Origin: Olsenella profusa
GTDB taxonomy: Bacteria > Actinomycetota > Coriobacteriia > Coriobacteriales > Atopobiaceae
Length of the DNA stretch: 64,000 nt
NCBI RefSeq assembly: GCF_016900315.1
Contig: NZ_JACSNQ010000011.1
Coordinates: 1-64,000 of the forward strand
Direction: 5' to 3'
Within the stretch, counting starts at the first letter, position 1. Every line of letters begins with the position of its first letter. A program made the translations under genes and the position numbers. The notes beneath the pieces were generated by a model. The model ran no database searches. It was not told the DNA's origin and saw only the letters and a list, made by a program, of their open reading frames with translations. This document shows, piece by piece, positions 1-8,313 of the stretch.

Positions 1-2
1 CC

Positions 3-41
3 CCCGCAGCCGCCCCCGCCCGCGAGGAGGCCGCCGAATGA
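3..41 (+). CDS. C-terminal end of an upstream gene (partial)
   Basis: The frame that ends in the TGA overlapping the ATG of the next gene (an ATGA overlap) reads as a short Ala/Pro/Glu-rich tail ending in REEAAE. Such overlaps are the rule in this genome (the nadA/nadB and nadC/niaR junctions are similar), so an upstream co-transcribed gene probably ends here. In many genomes a MarR-type regulator precedes exporter pairs of this kind, but nothing visible identifies the product. Only 12 codons are inside the window, so confidence is low. Confidence 0.3.
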   Translation, partial: PAAAPAREEAAE

Positions 42-2374
42 GGATTGTCAAGCTCTTCAGGAACCACGTGCTCGCCGTCCTGGCGGTGATCGCGCTGCTC
101 GTGGTCCAGTCCAACGCGGACCTGGCCCTGCCCACGCTCATGAGCGAGATCGTGGACGTGGGCATCCAGCAGGGCGGCATCGAGTCTCCGGTGCCGGACA
201 CCATCCGCGCCAGCTCCCTCTCCGACCTCGAGCTCTTCATGAGCGACGACGAGGTCGCGCTCGTCGAGGCCGCCTACGCCCTCGCGGACGGCTCCGGCAT
301 CCGCGCCTACCAGGGCAGCGCCGCCGAGAAGGACGCGGACTCCGAGCTCGCCCAGGCCATGAGCCTGCCCGAGGTGGCCGTGCTCGCCCTCGAGCAGGGC
401 GTGGACGCCTCCGCCCTCGGCGACCCGGCGCTCGCCTCCGCGGGCACTCTCGACCTCGACGCGGTGCGCGCCGCGGTGGGCGCCGGGCTCGTCTCGCGCA
501 CGCAGCTCGCCCAGGCGGCCACCGCCCTCGGAGACCAGATGGGCTCCATGAGCGGATCGATCGTGGAGCAGCGCGCGGTCTCCTACGTGAGCGCCGAGTA
601 CGCCGCCCAGGGCATCGCCGCCGCAGACGTCCAGAACGCCTACCTCGGCCGCACGGCCCTCACGATGTTCGGCCTGTGCCTCGTCTCCCTGGTGGCCACG
701 GTCCTCACGGGCGCCGTTGCCTCCCACACCGCCGCCACCATCGCGCGCGACCTGCGCCGGGAGACCTTCGCGCACGTCATGCAGTTCTCGCCGGCCGAGG
801 TCAACCGGTTCTCCCAGGCGTCTCTGATCACCCGCTGCACCAACGACGTCCAGCAGGTCCAGATGGCCGTGACGATGTTCATGCGCCTGGTCCTTCTCGC
901 CCCGATCATGGGGGTCGTGGCCGTGATGCGGGTGCTCGCCACCTCGACGGGCCTGGAGTGGACCATCGGCGTGGCCGTCATCGCGGTGCTCGCCATCGTG
1001 GGCGTGCTGCTGGGCCTCACGATGCCCAAGTTCAAGAGCATGCAGCGCTTCGTGGACCGCGTGAACCTGGTGGCGCGCGAGATGCTCGACGGCATCATGC
1101 CGATCCGCGCCTTCGGCCAGCAGCGCCGCGAGCTCGCGCGCTTTGACGGCGCCAGCCGCGACCTCATGGAGACGCAGCTGTTCACCAACCGCGCCATGAG
1201 CTTCATGATGCCGCTTCTGATGTTCGTGATGAACTGCGTGACGGTGATGATCGTGTGGTTTGGCAGCCACGGGGTCTCGGACGGCGTCATGCAGGTCGGC
1301 GACATGATGGCCTTCATCTCCTACACCATGCAGATCGTCATGGCGTTCATGATGCTCACGATGGTCTCCGTGATCCTGCCGCGCGCCGAGGTCGCCGCCG
1401 AGCGCATCGAGGAGGTCGTCGAGTGCCCGGTCTCCATCAAGAGCCCGGCCAGGCCCAAGCTGCCCGCCGCGGGCGCGCCGCGCGGCGAGCTCACCTTCCG
1501 CGACGTGAGCTTCCAGTACCCCGACGCCCGAAACGACGTCATCCAGGGCGTCTCATTCACCACCCACGCCGGGAGGATGACCGGCATCATCGGCTCCACG
1601 GGCTCGGGCAAGTCCACACTCGTGCAGCTCATTCCGCGCCTCTACGACGTCACGGGCGGCGGCGTGCTGCTCGACGGCGTGGACGTGCGGGACTGGGACC
1701 TCTCCGAGCTGCGCGCCCGCATCGGCTACATCCCGCAGCAGGGCATGCTCTTCTCCGGCACCGTGGAGTCCAACCTGAAGTTCGCCGGCGAGAAGGTCAG
1801 CGACGCGGACATGCGCGAGGCCGCCCGCATCGCCCAGGCCACCGACTTCATCGAGGGCCGCGAGGGCGGCTGGGAGAGCCCGATCAGCCAGGGCGGCACC
1901 AACGTCTCCGGCGGCCAGCGACAGCGCCTGGCCATCGCCCGCGCCCTGGCCAAGCACCCGGAGGTCGTGGTCTTTGACGACTCGTTCTCCGCGCTCGACT
2001 ACAAGACCGACGCGGCGCTGCGCGAGGAGGTGGCGCGCTCGCTCACGGACACGGCCGTCGTGGTGGTGGCGCAGCGCATCGCCACGATCATGCACGCCGA
2101 CGAGATCCTCGTCCTGGACGAGGGCCACGTGGTCGGCCAGGGCACGCACGAGCAGCTCCTGCGCAGCTGCCCCACCTACCTGGAGATCGCGCAGAGCCAG
2201 CTCTCCGCATCCGAGCTCGGCCTCACGGAGCAGGAGGTCGCGGCCGTCCTGGACGGCGGCGCACCCGGCGAGAAGGACGGTGCAGCTGGCGAGAAGGGCG
2301 CCGCGCCCGTCAAGAAGGGCGCCGTGCCTGACCCCGCCTTGGACGGCCGCACGACGAAGGGAGGTGAGCGCTGA
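38..2374 (+). CDS. ABC exporter half-transporter, degenerate-site subunit
   Basis: This is a fused membrane/ATPase subunit of a type IV (multidrug-type) ABC exporter, 778 aa. The N-terminal membrane segment at about residues 10-30 is followed by an unusual insertion of roughly 150 residues, predicted outside the membrane, before the remaining five helices. The ATPase domain has Walker A GSTGSGKST near residue 518, a Q-loop, signature VSGGQ, and Walker B VVVFDD in which the catalytic Glu is Asp. That Asp marks the degenerate site known from heterodimeric exporters such as TM287/288 and BmrCD. The next gene overlaps its stop and supplies the complementary canonical Walker B. A Lys/Gly/Ala-rich tail (about 735-778) contains two GEK tracts encoded by the dispersed GGCGAGAAG word. 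The substrate cannot be told from sequence; drug or peptide export is likely. Confidence 0.93.
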   Translation: MRIVKLFRNHVLAVLAVIALLVVQSNADLALPTLMSEIVDVGIQQGGIESPVPDTIRASSLSDLELFMSDDEVALVEAAYALADGSGIRAYQGSAAEKDADSELAQAMSLPEVAVLALEQGVDASALGDPALASAGTLDLDAVRAAVGAGLVSRTQLAQAATALGDQMGSMSGSIVEQRAVSYVSAEYAAQGIAAADVQNAYLGRTALTMFGLCLVSLVATVLTGAVASHTAATIARDLRRETFAHVMQFSPAEVNRFSQASLITRCTNDVQQVQMAVTMFMRLVLLAPIMGVVAVMRVLATSTGLEWTIGVAVIAVLAIVGVLLGLTMPKFKSMQRFVDRVNLVAREMLDGIMPIRAFGQQRRELARFDGASRDLMETQLFTNRAMSFMMPLLMFVMNCVTVMIVWFGSHGVSDGVMQVGDMMAFISYTMQIVMAFMMLTMVSVILPRAEVAAERIEEVVECPVSIKSPARPKLPAAGAPRGELTFRDVSFQYPDARNDVIQGVSFTTHAGRMTGIIGSTGSGKSTLVQLIPRLYDVTGGGVLLDGVDVRDWDLSELRARIGYIPQQGMLFSGTVESNLKFAGEKVSDADMREAARIAQATDFIEGREGGWESPISQGGTNVSGGQRQRLAIARALAKHPEVVVFDDSFSALDYKTDAALREEVARSLTDTAVVVVAQRIATIMHADEILVLDEGHVVGQGTHEQLLRSCPTYLEIAQSQLSASELGLTEQEVAAVLDGGAPGEKDGAAGEKGAAPVKKGAVPDPALDGRTTKGGER

Positions 2375-4170
2375 TGCCGCGCGCAGGACATGGGCGCTCC
2401 GTCGAGCGCGCAAAGGACTTCAAGGGCACGATGCGCCACCTGCTGGGCTACGTGGGCGCCCACAAGGTCGCGGTTCTTCTCGCCCTGGTGTTTGCCGTGT
2501 GCTCGGTGGTGTTCAACATCGTGGGGCCGCGCGTGCTCGGCTCGGTCACCACGAAGCTCTACGAGGGCCTGGTGGCCACGGTCCAGGGCACCGGCTCCGT
2601 CGACTTTGCCTGGATCGGCGCCACGCTGCTGGGGCTTCTGGGCATCTACCTGCTGAGCTCGGGGTGCAACCTCGTCCAGGGCTGGCTCATGACCGGCGTC
2701 ACGCAGAAGATCTGCTACCGCATGCGCGCCGAGATCGCCGAGAAGATCGCGGTGGTCCCGATGAGCTACTTCAACGGCCACAGCAAGGGCGACGTGCTCA
2801 GCCGCATCACCAACGACGTGGACACCCTCGGCCAGTCGCTCAACCAGTCGATCACGCAGCTCATCACCTCCGTCACGCAGATCGTGGGCGTGCTCGCGAT
2901 GATGCTCTCGATCAACCTCACGCTGACGGGCGTGACGGTGCTGACGCTGCCGGCGTCGATCCTCATCGTGGGCGTGGTGGTGCACTTCTCGCAGCGCTAC
3001 TTCCGCGAGCAGCAGACGGTGCTCGGCACGGTGAACGGCATCGTGGAGGAGGACTTCGCGGGCCAGAGCGTGATCCAGGTGTTCGACCGCGCCGACGCCT
3101 CCGTGGAGGAGTTCGAGCGGGAGAACGACCGCCTGTTCACGAGCGCGTGGCGCAGCCAGTTCCTTTCCGGCCTGATGATGCCGCTCATGAGCCTCGTGGG
3201 CAACATGGGCTACGTGGGCGTCGTTGTGGTGGGCGCGGGGCTCGCGCTCAACGGCACGGTCATGCCCGGCGACATCCAGAGCTTCATCCAGTACGTGCGC
3301 AACTTCACGCAGCCGGTCCAGCAGCTGGCCAACGTCTCCAACACCATGCAGTCCATGGCGGCGGCCGTGGAGCGCGTCTTCGAGTTCCTGGACGCCCCGG
3401 AGGAGACCGAGCCGGAGCACCCCGAGCTTCCCGCCCGCCGCGAGGGCCGCGTGGAGTTCGACCACGTGCGCTTTGGCTACGTGCCCGGAAACGACGTCAT
3501 CCACGACTTCTCCTGCGTGGCGGAGCCCGGCCAGACCGTGGCCATCGTGGGCCCCACCGGCGCCGGCAAGACCACGCTCATCAAGCTGCTCCAGCGCTTC
3601 TGGGACGTGGACGGCGGCTCGCTCAAGGTGGACGGCCTGGACGTGCGCAGCTGGGACCGCTCCGAGCTGCGCGGGCAGTTTGCCATGGTGCTGCAGGACA
3701 CCTGGCTCTTCAACGGCACCATCCGCGAGAATATCCGCTACGGCCGGCCCGACGCCACCGACGAGGAGGTGGAGGCCGCGGCCCGCGCGGCGCGCTGCGA
3801 CCACTTCATCCACACGCTGGCCGGTGGCTACGACTTCGTGATCAACGAGGAGGGGACCAACCTCTCCCAGGGCCAGCGGCAGCTCGTGACCATCGCGCGC
3901 GCCGTGCTGGCCGACCGGCCGATCCTCATCCTGGACGAGGCCACCTCGAACGTGGACACGCGTACCGAGGAGCTCATTCAGCGCGCGATGGACGCGCTCA
4001 TGGTGGGCCGCACGAGCTTCGTGATCGCGCACCGGCTCTCCACCATCCGCAACGCCGACGTCATCCTGGTGCTGCGCAACGGCGACGTCGTGGAGAAGGG
4101 CACTCACGAGGAGCTGCTCGCGGCCGGCGGCTTCTACGCGGAGCTCTACAACTCGCAGTTCGACGAGTAG
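2374..4170 (+). CDS. ABC exporter half-transporter, catalytic subunit
   Basis: Partner of the preceding ABC subunit, 598 aa, starting in an overlap with its stop codon. Six membrane helices cover about residues 25-320. The ATPase domain has Walker A GPTGAGKTT near residue 392, a Q-loop with VLQDTWLFNG, signature LSQGQ, and a canonical Walker B ILILDE followed by ATSNVD. Here the catalytic Glu is present but the signature has Gln in place of the first Gly. The degenerate site would therefore be made of Walker motifs from subunit 1 and the signature of subunit 2, and the working site of the opposite pair. This is the pattern expected of a heterodimeric exporter in the cytoplasmic membrane. No substrate is implied by context. 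Confidence 0.94.
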   Translation: MPRAGHGRSVERAKDFKGTMRHLLGYVGAHKVAVLLALVFAVCSVVFNIVGPRVLGSVTTKLYEGLVATVQGTGSVDFAWIGATLLGLLGIYLLSSGCNLVQGWLMTGVTQKICYRMRAEIAEKIAVVPMSYFNGHSKGDVLSRITNDVDTLGQSLNQSITQLITSVTQIVGVLAMMLSINLTLTGVTVLTLPASILIVGVVVHFSQRYFREQQTVLGTVNGIVEEDFAGQSVIQVFDRADASVEEFERENDRLFTSAWRSQFLSGLMMPLMSLVGNMGYVGVVVVGAGLALNGTVMPGDIQSFIQYVRNFTQPVQQLANVSNTMQSMAAAVERVFEFLDAPEETEPEHPELPARREGRVEFDHVRFGYVPGNDVIHDFSCVAEPGQTVAIVGPTGAGKTTLIKLLQRFWDVDGGSLKVDGLDVRSWDRSELRGQFAMVLQDTWLFNGTIRENIRYGRPDATDEEVEAAARAARCDHFIHTLAGGYDFVINEEGTNLSQGQRQLVTIARAVLADRPILILDEATSNVDTRTEELIQRAMDALMVGRTSFVIAHRLSTIRNADVILVLRNGDVVEKGTHEELLAAGGFYAELYNSQFDE

Positions 4171-4181
4171 GCGAGAAGAAC
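4170..4181 (+). repeat. Dispersed word GGCGAGAAGAAC (representative copy)
   Basis: The word GGCGAGAAG(A/G)AC or its complement recurs in intergenic DNA. Forward copies lie near 4170, 6755, 14472, 31808, 34582, 35579, 38450, 38858, 38914, 42400, 44645, 46136, 59810, 61217 and 62470. Complementary copies lie near 9356, 25087, 26648, 39207, 44696, 48739, 49101, 50382, 58461, 61349 and 61856. A few are one base off. It also appears in frame inside genes as GEKN, GEKD or GEKG (2268, 2289, 4915, 37511, 48178). The copies have no shared distance to a start or stop codon and no clear strand bias. The same word forms the loop of family A hairpins and part of families B and D. Confidence 0.85.
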
Positions 4182-4369
4182 CCTCCGCCTGTGGCTCGCG
4201 CGCCCGGCGGCCCGGCCAGGGTCCCGCCGCCGCGCGCCCGCCGCGTCCGCTCGCCCAGCGGCCCGACCGCGACATCCGCGGCCGGGTCGCTTCTGTCCGC
4301 GCCGCGCGCCTCGCTCGGGGCGGCGGACACTCCGCCGCTCCCTCGTTTGTGCCGTGCCCCCGTGCTTAC

Positions 4370-4402
4370 TGTCTTGTCACCTGTCAAGTTTGCTGTCATA
4401 CT
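4370..4402 (+). promoter_or_regulatory. nad operon promoter with TGTC operator repeats
   Basis: A sigma-70-like promoter is visible: -35 TTGTCA at 4374-4379, a 17-base spacer, and -10 CATACT at 4397-4402, about 30 bases before nadA. Four TGTC words (4370, 4376, 4382, 4394) overlap it, three of them as TGTCA. The last gene of the operon encodes NiaR, a nicotinate-responsive repressor, so these repeats are the likely autoregulatory operator. The promoter match is direct; assignment of the repeats to NiaR is inference from context. Confidence 0.65.
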
Positions 4403-4431
4403 GACGAGGTTTGCCGAAGAGGGGAGCCGAC

Positions 4432-5361
4432 ATGGTGACGGACGAGCTGCGCGCCGAGGTGGCGCGCCTCAAGAGGGAGCGGGACGCCGTGGTGCTGGCG
4501 CACTACTACGTGCCTGCCGAGGTTCAGGAGCTGGCTGACCACGTGGGGGACTCCTTCGCGCTGGCGCGCCTGGCGGCCACGCTGCCCAACCGGACGCTCG
4601 TCTTTGCGGGCGTGCGGTTCATGGCGGAGAGCGCCAAGCTCCTCTCGCCGGACAAGGTCGTGCTCATGCCGGACCCCAGCTCCGACTGCCCGATGGCCCA
4701 CATGGTGCGCCGCGAGACCGTGGACGAGGTGCGCGAGCGCTACGGCGACGACCTCGCCGTCGCCTGCTACGTCAACTCCACGGCCGAGGTGAAGTCGTGG
4801 TCGGACGTCTGCGTGACCTCGTCCAACGCGGTGCGGATTGTCCGGGCGCTCCCGCAGCAGAACGTGCTCTTCGTCCCGGACCGCCACCTCGGCCGCTACG
4901 TGGCGGGCCAGGTCGGCGAGAAGAACGTGATCTTGAACGACGGCTTCTGCCCCATCCACCAGGCTGTCTCCGCCGCCGAGGTCGCGGCGCTTCGGGCGGC
5001 GTACCCCGGGGCCCCGGTGCTCGCGCACCCCGAGTGCGGCGAGGATGTGCTCGCGCTTGCCGACGTGGCGGGCTCCACGGCCGAGATCATCGAGGCGGCG
5101 GCCGCCGGCACCGCCACCGACTACATCATCGTCACGGTGGACGGCGTCCGTGCCGAGCTCGAGCGCCGCTGCGCCGGCACCGGCAAGCGCTTCCACTTCC
5201 CGCCCACGCGCCCGGTCTGCCCGGACATGGAGCGCATCACGGCCGAGAAGCTCGCGGCCTGCCTGCGCGACGGCTCCGGCGAGGTGGGGATGCCCGCGCC
5301 CGAGGTCGCCGACGGGGCGCGGGCGGCGCTCACGCGCATGCTCGAGCTGGGGGCACGCTGA
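4432..5361 (+). CDS. nadA: Quinolinate synthase NadA
   Basis: NadA condenses iminoaspartate with dihydroxyacetone phosphate to quinolinate using a [4Fe-4S] cluster. The 309-residue protein has the compact three-domain length of the Thermotoga/Pyrococcus type. Landmarks are AHYYVPAEVQ near residue 23, SSDCPMA with the first cluster Cys at 86, HPECGEDVLALADVAGST with the second, and CPDMERITAEKL with the third. An upstream in-frame TTG at 4411 is possible, but ATG 4432 is chosen because AGAGGGGA lies 7 bases before it. The stop overlaps the nadB start. First gene of an NAD operon probably controlled by NiaR. One in-frame copy of the GGCGAGAAGAAC word occurs at 4915. Confidence 0.97.
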   Translation: MVTDELRAEVARLKRERDAVVLAHYYVPAEVQELADHVGDSFALARLAATLPNRTLVFAGVRFMAESAKLLSPDKVVLMPDPSSDCPMAHMVRRETVDEVRERYGDDLAVACYVNSTAEVKSWSDVCVTSSNAVRIVRALPQQNVLFVPDRHLGRYVAGQVGEKNVILNDGFCPIHQAVSAAEVAALRAAYPGAPVLAHPECGEDVLALADVAGSTAEIIEAAAAGTATDYIIVTVDGVRAELERRCAGTGKRFHFPPTRPVCPDMERITAEKLAACLRDGSGEVGMPAPEVADGARAALTRMLELGAR

Positions 5362-6683
5362 TGGCCGCCGCGGCAGCGGTGGCCCGCGCCGCCCGCACCA
5401 TGGACTGCGACGTCGTGATCGTCGGCTGCGGCGTGGCCGGCCTCTACTGCGCGCTCAACCTGCCCGCCGCGCTCTCCGTGGTCATGCTCTCCAAGGAGGA
5501 GGTCGACCACTGCGACTCCATGCTCGCCCAGGGCGGCATCTGCGTCCTGCATGACGCCGGGGACTACGAGTCCTTCTTCGAGGACACGCTGCGCGCCGGC
5601 CACTACGAGAACCGCCTGGAGAGCGTGGACCTCATGATCCGCGCAAGCCGCCCGATCATCGACGACCTCATCAAGCGGGGCGTGCGCTTTGCGCGCCGCG
5701 CGGACGGCAGCCTCGACTACACGCGCGAGGGCGCGCACTCCCGCCCGCGCATCGTCTACCACGAGGACGTCACGGGCAAGGAGATCACCGAGCACCTGCT
5801 TGCCTGCGTCCGTGAGCTGCCCAACGCCCGTATCCTCGAGCACACCTGCATGACCGACGTCATCGAGGGCTTCGACGCCTCCGGCCGGCGCGTCTGCCGC
5901 GGCGTGGTGGCCACGGCCGCCGACGGCGCGCGCCTGGAGATCACCGCCGACGCCACGGTCATGGCCACCGGCGGCGTGGGCGGGCTCTACTCCCACTCCA
6001 CCAACTTCGGCTGCCTCACCGGGGACGGCTGCCGGATCGCTGCCGAGCACGGCGTGCTGCTCGAGCACATGGACTACGTGCAGATCCACCCCACGACCCT
6101 CTGGACCAGCCGGCCCGGCCGCGCCTTCCTCATCTCCGAGAGCGCCCGCGGCGAGGGCGCCGTCCTTCTCGACGCGCGCGGGGAGCGCTTCTGCGACGAG
6201 CTGCAGCCGCGTGACGTGGTCTCGGCCGCGATCCTCGCCAAGATGGCCGAGGAGGGGTCCGAGCACGTCTGGCTCTCGTTCAGGGACGTGCCGCGCGCCA
6301 CCATAGAGGGCCACTTCACCCACATCCTCGAGCACTGTCTCGAGGAGGGCTACGACATCCGGGAGGAGCCGATCCCGGTGGTGCCCGCGCAGCACTACTT
6401 CATGGGAGGCATCCACGTGGACTCCGACTCCGAGACCACGCTGCCGCACCTCTTTGCCTGCGGTGAGACCTGCTGCAACGGGGTGCACGGTCGCAACCGC
6501 CTGGCCTCCAACAGCCTGCTCGAGTCGCTCGTCTTCGCGCAGCGGGCGGCCGACAAGATTATGCGCGACCGCTTTGCCGAGGACACGGCGGCCCAGCTCG
6601 CGGCCGCGGCGCGGGAGCGCTCGCGCTTCATCGCCGGCTCGCGAGACGTGACGGACGTGGCGCTTCTGACCGGCGCCGAGTGA
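5361..6683 (+). CDS. nadB: L-aspartate oxidase NadB, short form
   Basis: FAD enzyme that oxidises L-aspartate to iminoaspartate for NadA. The protein is 440 aa. The N-terminal Rossmann motif is VIVGCGVAGLYC. Further marks are MLAQGGI, the HPTTL segment, FMGGIHVD and the FAD-binding HGRNRLASNSLLE near the C-terminus. E. coli NadB has 540 residues; this protein ends soon after the capping/FAD part and lacks the C-terminal helical domain, as do short NadB forms in other anaerobes. The start ATG overlaps the nadA stop; an internal ATG 13 codons later, directly before the Rossmann strand, is the alternative. It lies in the operon between nadA and nadC, which supports NadB over related fumarate reductase/succinate dehydrogenase flavoproteins. 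Confidence 0.96.
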   Translation: MAAAAAVARAARTMDCDVVIVGCGVAGLYCALNLPAALSVVMLSKEEVDHCDSMLAQGGICVLHDAGDYESFFEDTLRAGHYENRLESVDLMIRASRPIIDDLIKRGVRFARRADGSLDYTREGAHSRPRIVYHEDVTGKEITEHLLACVRELPNARILEHTCMTDVIEGFDASGRRVCRGVVATAADGARLEITADATVMATGGVGGLYSHSTNFGCLTGDGCRIAAEHGVLLEHMDYVQIHPTTLWTSRPGRAFLISESARGEGAVLLDARGERFCDELQPRDVVSAAILAKMAEEGSEHVWLSFRDVPRATIEGHFTHILEHCLEEGYDIREEPIPVVPAQHYFMGGIHVDSDSETTLPHLFACGETCCNGVHGRNRLASNSLLESLVFAQRAADKIMRDRFAEDTAAQLAAAARERSRFIAGSRDVTDVALLTGAE

Positions 6684-6805
6684 GACAATACTGGGACGGG
6701 CCTGCCGGGGCTGCCGGCAGGCGGGGCAGACGCCCGCCAGGCACGGGCCCCGCAGGCGAGAAGAACCCGCGCCGCGCGGCCCGGCCGGTCCCGAGAGGAG
6801 AGACG

Positions 6806-7660
6806 ATGACGGATCCGATGGTTCAGATGCAGATGGACGACCACATCCGTGCGGCGCTCAGGGAGGACATGCCCTTTGGCGACGTGTCCACGATGGCCGT
6901 GATGCCGGAGGCCCGTCCCGGTCGCGTGCAGCTCATCGCCAAGGCCGACGGCGTGATCGCCGGCCTCGCGGTCTTCTCGCGCGTCTTTGAGCTGCTCGAC
7001 CCCGCCTCGCACGTGGAGGCCCGCGTGGCCGACGGCGACGAGGTCTCCTTCGGCCAGGTGCTCGCCGTGGTGGAGGGCGACGTCCGGGCCCTCCTTGAGG
7101 GGGAGCGGACCGCCCTCAACTACCTGCAGCGCATGAGCGGCATCGCCACCTACACCCGGCGCGTGGCCGCGGCGCTTGCGGGCACCGGCACCACGCTCGT
7201 GTGCACGCGCAAGACCACGCCGGGCATGCGCCTCTTCGAGCGCGAGGCCGTGCGGTTGGGTGGCGGCGGGATGCACCGCTTCGGCCTCTCCGACGGCGTG
7301 CTGCTCAAGGACAACCACATCGACGCCGCGGGCGGCGTCTCGCAGGCCGTGGCCGCGGCCCGGGCTTCGGCTCCCTTCGTGGACAAGGTCGAGGTGGAGT
7401 GCGAGACGCTCGACATGGTGGCCGAGGCCGTGGAGGCCGGCGCCGACATTATCATGCTCGACAACATGGACCACGAGCAGATGGCCGAGGCGGTGGCGCT
7501 CGTGGCCGGGCGCGCGCAGACCGAGGCCTCCGGCAACGTGGACGCCGCCAATGCCGCGGCCTACGCCGACCTCGGCGTGGACTTCGTCTCGTGCGGGGCG
7601 CTCACCCACTCCGCGCCGATCCTCGACCTCTCCCTCAAGCACCTCGAGGTTCTGGGATGA
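6806..7660 (+). CDS. nadC: Nicotinate-nucleotide pyrophosphorylase (carboxylating) NadC
   Basis: Converts quinolinate and PRPP to nicotinate mononucleotide, the last step of the de novo branch. The protein is 284 aa, the usual length. Visible family marks are REDMPFGDVST near the N-terminus, ERTALNYLQRMSGIAT, CTRKTTPGMR, EREAVRLGGGGMHRFGLSD, LLKDNHI, VEVECETLD, IIMLDNM and the C-terminal CGALTHSAP. The start is taken at ATG 6806, behind GAGGAG at 6795-6800; the frame is open further upstream but without a binding site. A gap of 122 bases from nadB holds one GGCGAGAAGAAC word. The stop overlaps niaR by four bases. Confidence 0.97.
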   Translation: MTDPMVQMQMDDHIRAALREDMPFGDVSTMAVMPEARPGRVQLIAKADGVIAGLAVFSRVFELLDPASHVEARVADGDEVSFGQVLAVVEGDVRALLEGERTALNYLQRMSGIATYTRRVAAALAGTGTTLVCTRKTTPGMRLFEREAVRLGGGGMHRFGLSDGVLLKDNHIDAAGGVSQAVAAARASAPFVDKVEVECETLDMVAEAVEAGADIIMLDNMDHEQMAEAVALVAGRAQTEASGNVDAANAAAYADLGVDFVSCGALTHSAPILDLSLKHLEVLG

Positions 7661-8202
7661 CGTCCGGCGACGCCCGTCGCGCGCAGATCATCCAGGAGCT
7701 CCGCAAGGCGTCGGGGCCCGTGAGCGGGGCCCTTCTCGCCGAGCGCTGCGGGGTGAGCCGCCAGGTGGTGGTGACCGACGTGGCGCTGCTGCGCTCCCGC
7801 GGCGAGAAGATCGTCTCGACGAACCGCGGCTACGTGCTGGAGTCGCCCGCGCCGGCGCGCCCCGTGCGCCTCTTCAAGTGCCGCCACGACGTGTCCGAGA
7901 CCGCCGACGAGCTGACCTGCATCGTCGACCTCGGCGGATGCGTGGAGGACGTCTTCGTGAACCACCGCGTCTACGGCAAGCTCTCCACGCACCTCGGCGT
8001 GGGCAGCCGCCGCGACGTCGAGCGGTTCATGGGCGAGCTCTCCTCGGGCGTGTCCGCTCCCCTCATGCAGGTGACCGACGGCTACCACTTCCACCACGTG
8101 AGCGCCCCGACCGAGGACGCCCTTGACGAGATTGCCGCCGCCCTCGACGAGCGCGGCTACCTCGCCGAGCCCACCGCCTACGAGCTCGCCGCCTTCGCGT
8201 GA
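7657..8202 (+). CDS. niaR: NiaR-type transcriptional repressor of NAD synthesis
   Basis: The 181-residue protein has an N-terminal HTH_11-type helix-turn-helix (GALLAERCGVSRQVVVTDVALLR) and a C-terminal 3H domain with a His-rich metal/ligand region (GYHFHHVSAPTED). This is the architecture of NiaR (YrxA), known to repress NAD synthesis and niacin uptake genes when nicotinate is bound. The start ATG overlaps the nadC stop. Being the last gene of the operon, it most likely regulates itself and nadABC through the TGTC repeats at 4370-4402. Confidence 0.92.
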   Translation: MTSGDARRAQIIQELRKASGPVSGALLAERCGVSRQVVVTDVALLRSRGEKIVSTNRGYVLESPAPARPVRLFKCRHDVSETADELTCIVDLGGCVEDVFVNHRVYGKLSTHLGVGSRRDVERFMGELSSGVSAPLMQVTDGYHFHHVSAPTEDALDEIAAALDERGYLAEPTAYELAAFA

Positions 8203-8313
8203 CGGCGTGCGCGGCCGCCCGTTGCGCTTCGCGGCCGCTGACCCCATGAGGGCGCTCCCGCACAGTTGGGTATACTCCCCACATCCGAGCGACAAGGAGA
8301 AGGGGAGCCATAC

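Noticed and set aside
2176-4275. A 699-codon frame antisense to the second ABC subunit
   Set aside because: Composition is His/Val/Leu/Arg-rich shadow sequence; the plus-strand frame has all ABC motifs.
1974-4538. A long open frame of 854 codons on the plus strand
   Set aside because: It overlaps both ABC genes in another frame, is Arg/Ala/Pro-rich without family likeness, and results from high third-position GC.
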